DNA from: Halomonas cupida
GTDB taxonomy: Bacteria > Pseudomonadota > Gammaproteobacteria > Pseudomonadales > Halomonadaceae
Reading direction: 5' to 3'
Assembly: GCF_900142755.1 (NCBI RefSeq)
Contig: NZ_FRCA01000001.1
Coordinates: 817,281 to 881,280, forward strand
DNA: 64,000 bases
Below, piece after piece: positions 63,465 through 64,000 of this stretch. A program made the translations under genes and the position numbers. The notes beneath the pieces are model-generated. The model searched no databases, was not told the origin of the DNA, and saw only the letters and a program-made list of their open reading frames with translations. Every line of letters starts with the position of its first letter. The stretch's first letter is position 1.

Positions 63465-63796
63465 CTTCCTCCTTGCTGTCGGTTTGATAGTTGTTCCAGG
63501 GCACGAGTCATGGTCAGGGAGCCGGACACCCGATATCCCCTGGTTTCATATTCTCGTGTTTCATGTTGGCTGAGAGACCTGCCGGAAGGTCTTGTGGCGA
63601 TGGCGGATGGGGACGCGTGATCGGCCTTGATCTTGTACAGCGATAATGACAAACAGGTCGCAGCAAGATGACAGTCTGATGGCGAAGGCGAGACCGTACT
63701 GGTCGCCCTGGGGCCTGGCGCGGTATCATCTGGCGGTTTCAGCGCTGCCGATTCGGCAGATGCCCTCTATATTCGAGCAAGCAGGCGACACCCTTC
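63465..63796. other. Intergenic region between phoD and prfC
   Basis: A 332-bp gap holding the divergent promoters. No PHO box could be identified with confidence. It contains the small 15-bp array at 63521-63565. The open frames in it show no family features. Confidence 0.4.
63521..63565 (-). repeat. Short degenerate 15-bp array upstream of phoD
   Basis: Minus-strand units CATGAAACACGAGAA, TATGAAACCAGGGGA and TATCGGGTGTCCGGC. The first two share TATGAAAC-like cores with the coxC array (CCTGAAACACATGGC). The third is poor. Confidence 0.4.
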
Positions 63797-64000
63797 ATGT
63801 CCAACCCGAAACAGGCCCAGCAGACCGATCTACGCAGGACCTTCGCGATCATCAGTCACCCCGACGCGGGCAAGACCACCATCACCGAAAAGATGCTGTT
63901 GTTCGGAAACGCCATCCAGATGGCGGGGTCGGTCAAGAGCAAGCGGGATGACCGGCATGCGACCTCGGACTGGATGAAGATGGAGCAGGAGCGGGGCATC
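63797..64000 (+). CDS. prfC: Peptide chain release factor 3 (5' part only)
   Basis: The first 68 codons of a translational GTPase. [22 protein letters not shown] is the G1 P-loop, and [24 protein letters not shown] leads to switch I, characteristic of RF3. It removes RF1/RF2 from terminating ribosomes. The gene continues past the window edge. Confidence 0.96.
   Translation, partial: MSNPKQAQQTDLRRTFAIISHPDAGKTTITEKMLLFGNAIQMAGSVKSKRDDRHATSDWMKMEQERGI

Overview
The window is a 64 kb piece of a GC-rich gammaproteobacterial chromosome. The thrS-infC-rpmI-rplT-pheS-pheT-ihfA order, the cox assembly cluster with DUF2970 and DUF2909 proteins, RegBA-type two-component genes and a glycine cleavage locus suggest a Halomonas-like member of the Halomonadaceae. 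This assignment is inferred from gene content and protein style, not from a database match.

Layout. 1-1136: the 3'-truncated end of an antibiotic kinase-like gene and a doubtful small membrane protein. 1366-11635: a 10.3 kb integrated element bounded by a 49-bp direct repeat of the 3' half of tRNA-Pro(GGG). It carries a tyrosine integrase, an AlpA-like regulator, a primase-helicase, small unknown proteins, a second tyrosine recombinase on the opposite strand, an HK97-type capsid protein, a CBM5/12-like phage protein and a P27-type small terminase. No large terminase, portal, tail or lysis gene is recognisable. It looks like a phage satellite (PICI-like) or a strongly reduced prophage. 11857-21757: LrgA/LrgB, then an aa3/caa3 cytochrome oxidase cluster (coxB with fused cytochrome c, coxA, ctaG, coxC, SURF1, ctaA, ctaB). 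21874-30959: DUF2489, an OmpA-like lipoprotein, then the translation block with an AUC-initiated infC, ending in ihfA. 31068-36379: AAA ATPase, DUF2788, MioC-like flavodoxin, PpnN, YfcL and a LysR regulator. 36782-43363: glycine metabolism, with gcvH-gcvP on the minus strand facing away from an AGCS symporter and gcvT on the plus strand. 43452-47750: AlkB, PAP2 phosphatase, glycosyltransferase, a LysM/degenerate LytM lipoprotein and an acyltransferase, all on the minus strand. 47923-55264: LysR regulator divergent from a 3-oxoacid CoA-transferase, MFS transporter, DUF1338, GrxA, inositol-monophosphatase-like protein and 3-hydroxybutyrate dehydrogenase. 55401-64000: RegA/RegB redox pair, RND efflux pair, Tat-exported PhoD and the start of prfC.

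Functionally, the cox cluster encodes the enzyme, its heme A synthesis (ctaB then ctaA) and its copper/heme assembly factors (ctaG, SURF1), and RegBA is a plausible redox regulator of respiration. The CoA-transferase and hydroxybutyrate dehydrogenase fit ketone-body/polyhydroxybutyrate use. The glycine genes form one functional unit split over two divergent transcripts.

The two most unusual observations are the satellite-like element with its own capsid gene and several operator-like dyads, and a set of degenerate 15-18 bp tandem arrays in intergenic gaps. Two of the arrays run into the ends of cox genes: one contains the coxC stop codon, and one places candidate ctaG start codons exactly 15 nt apart.
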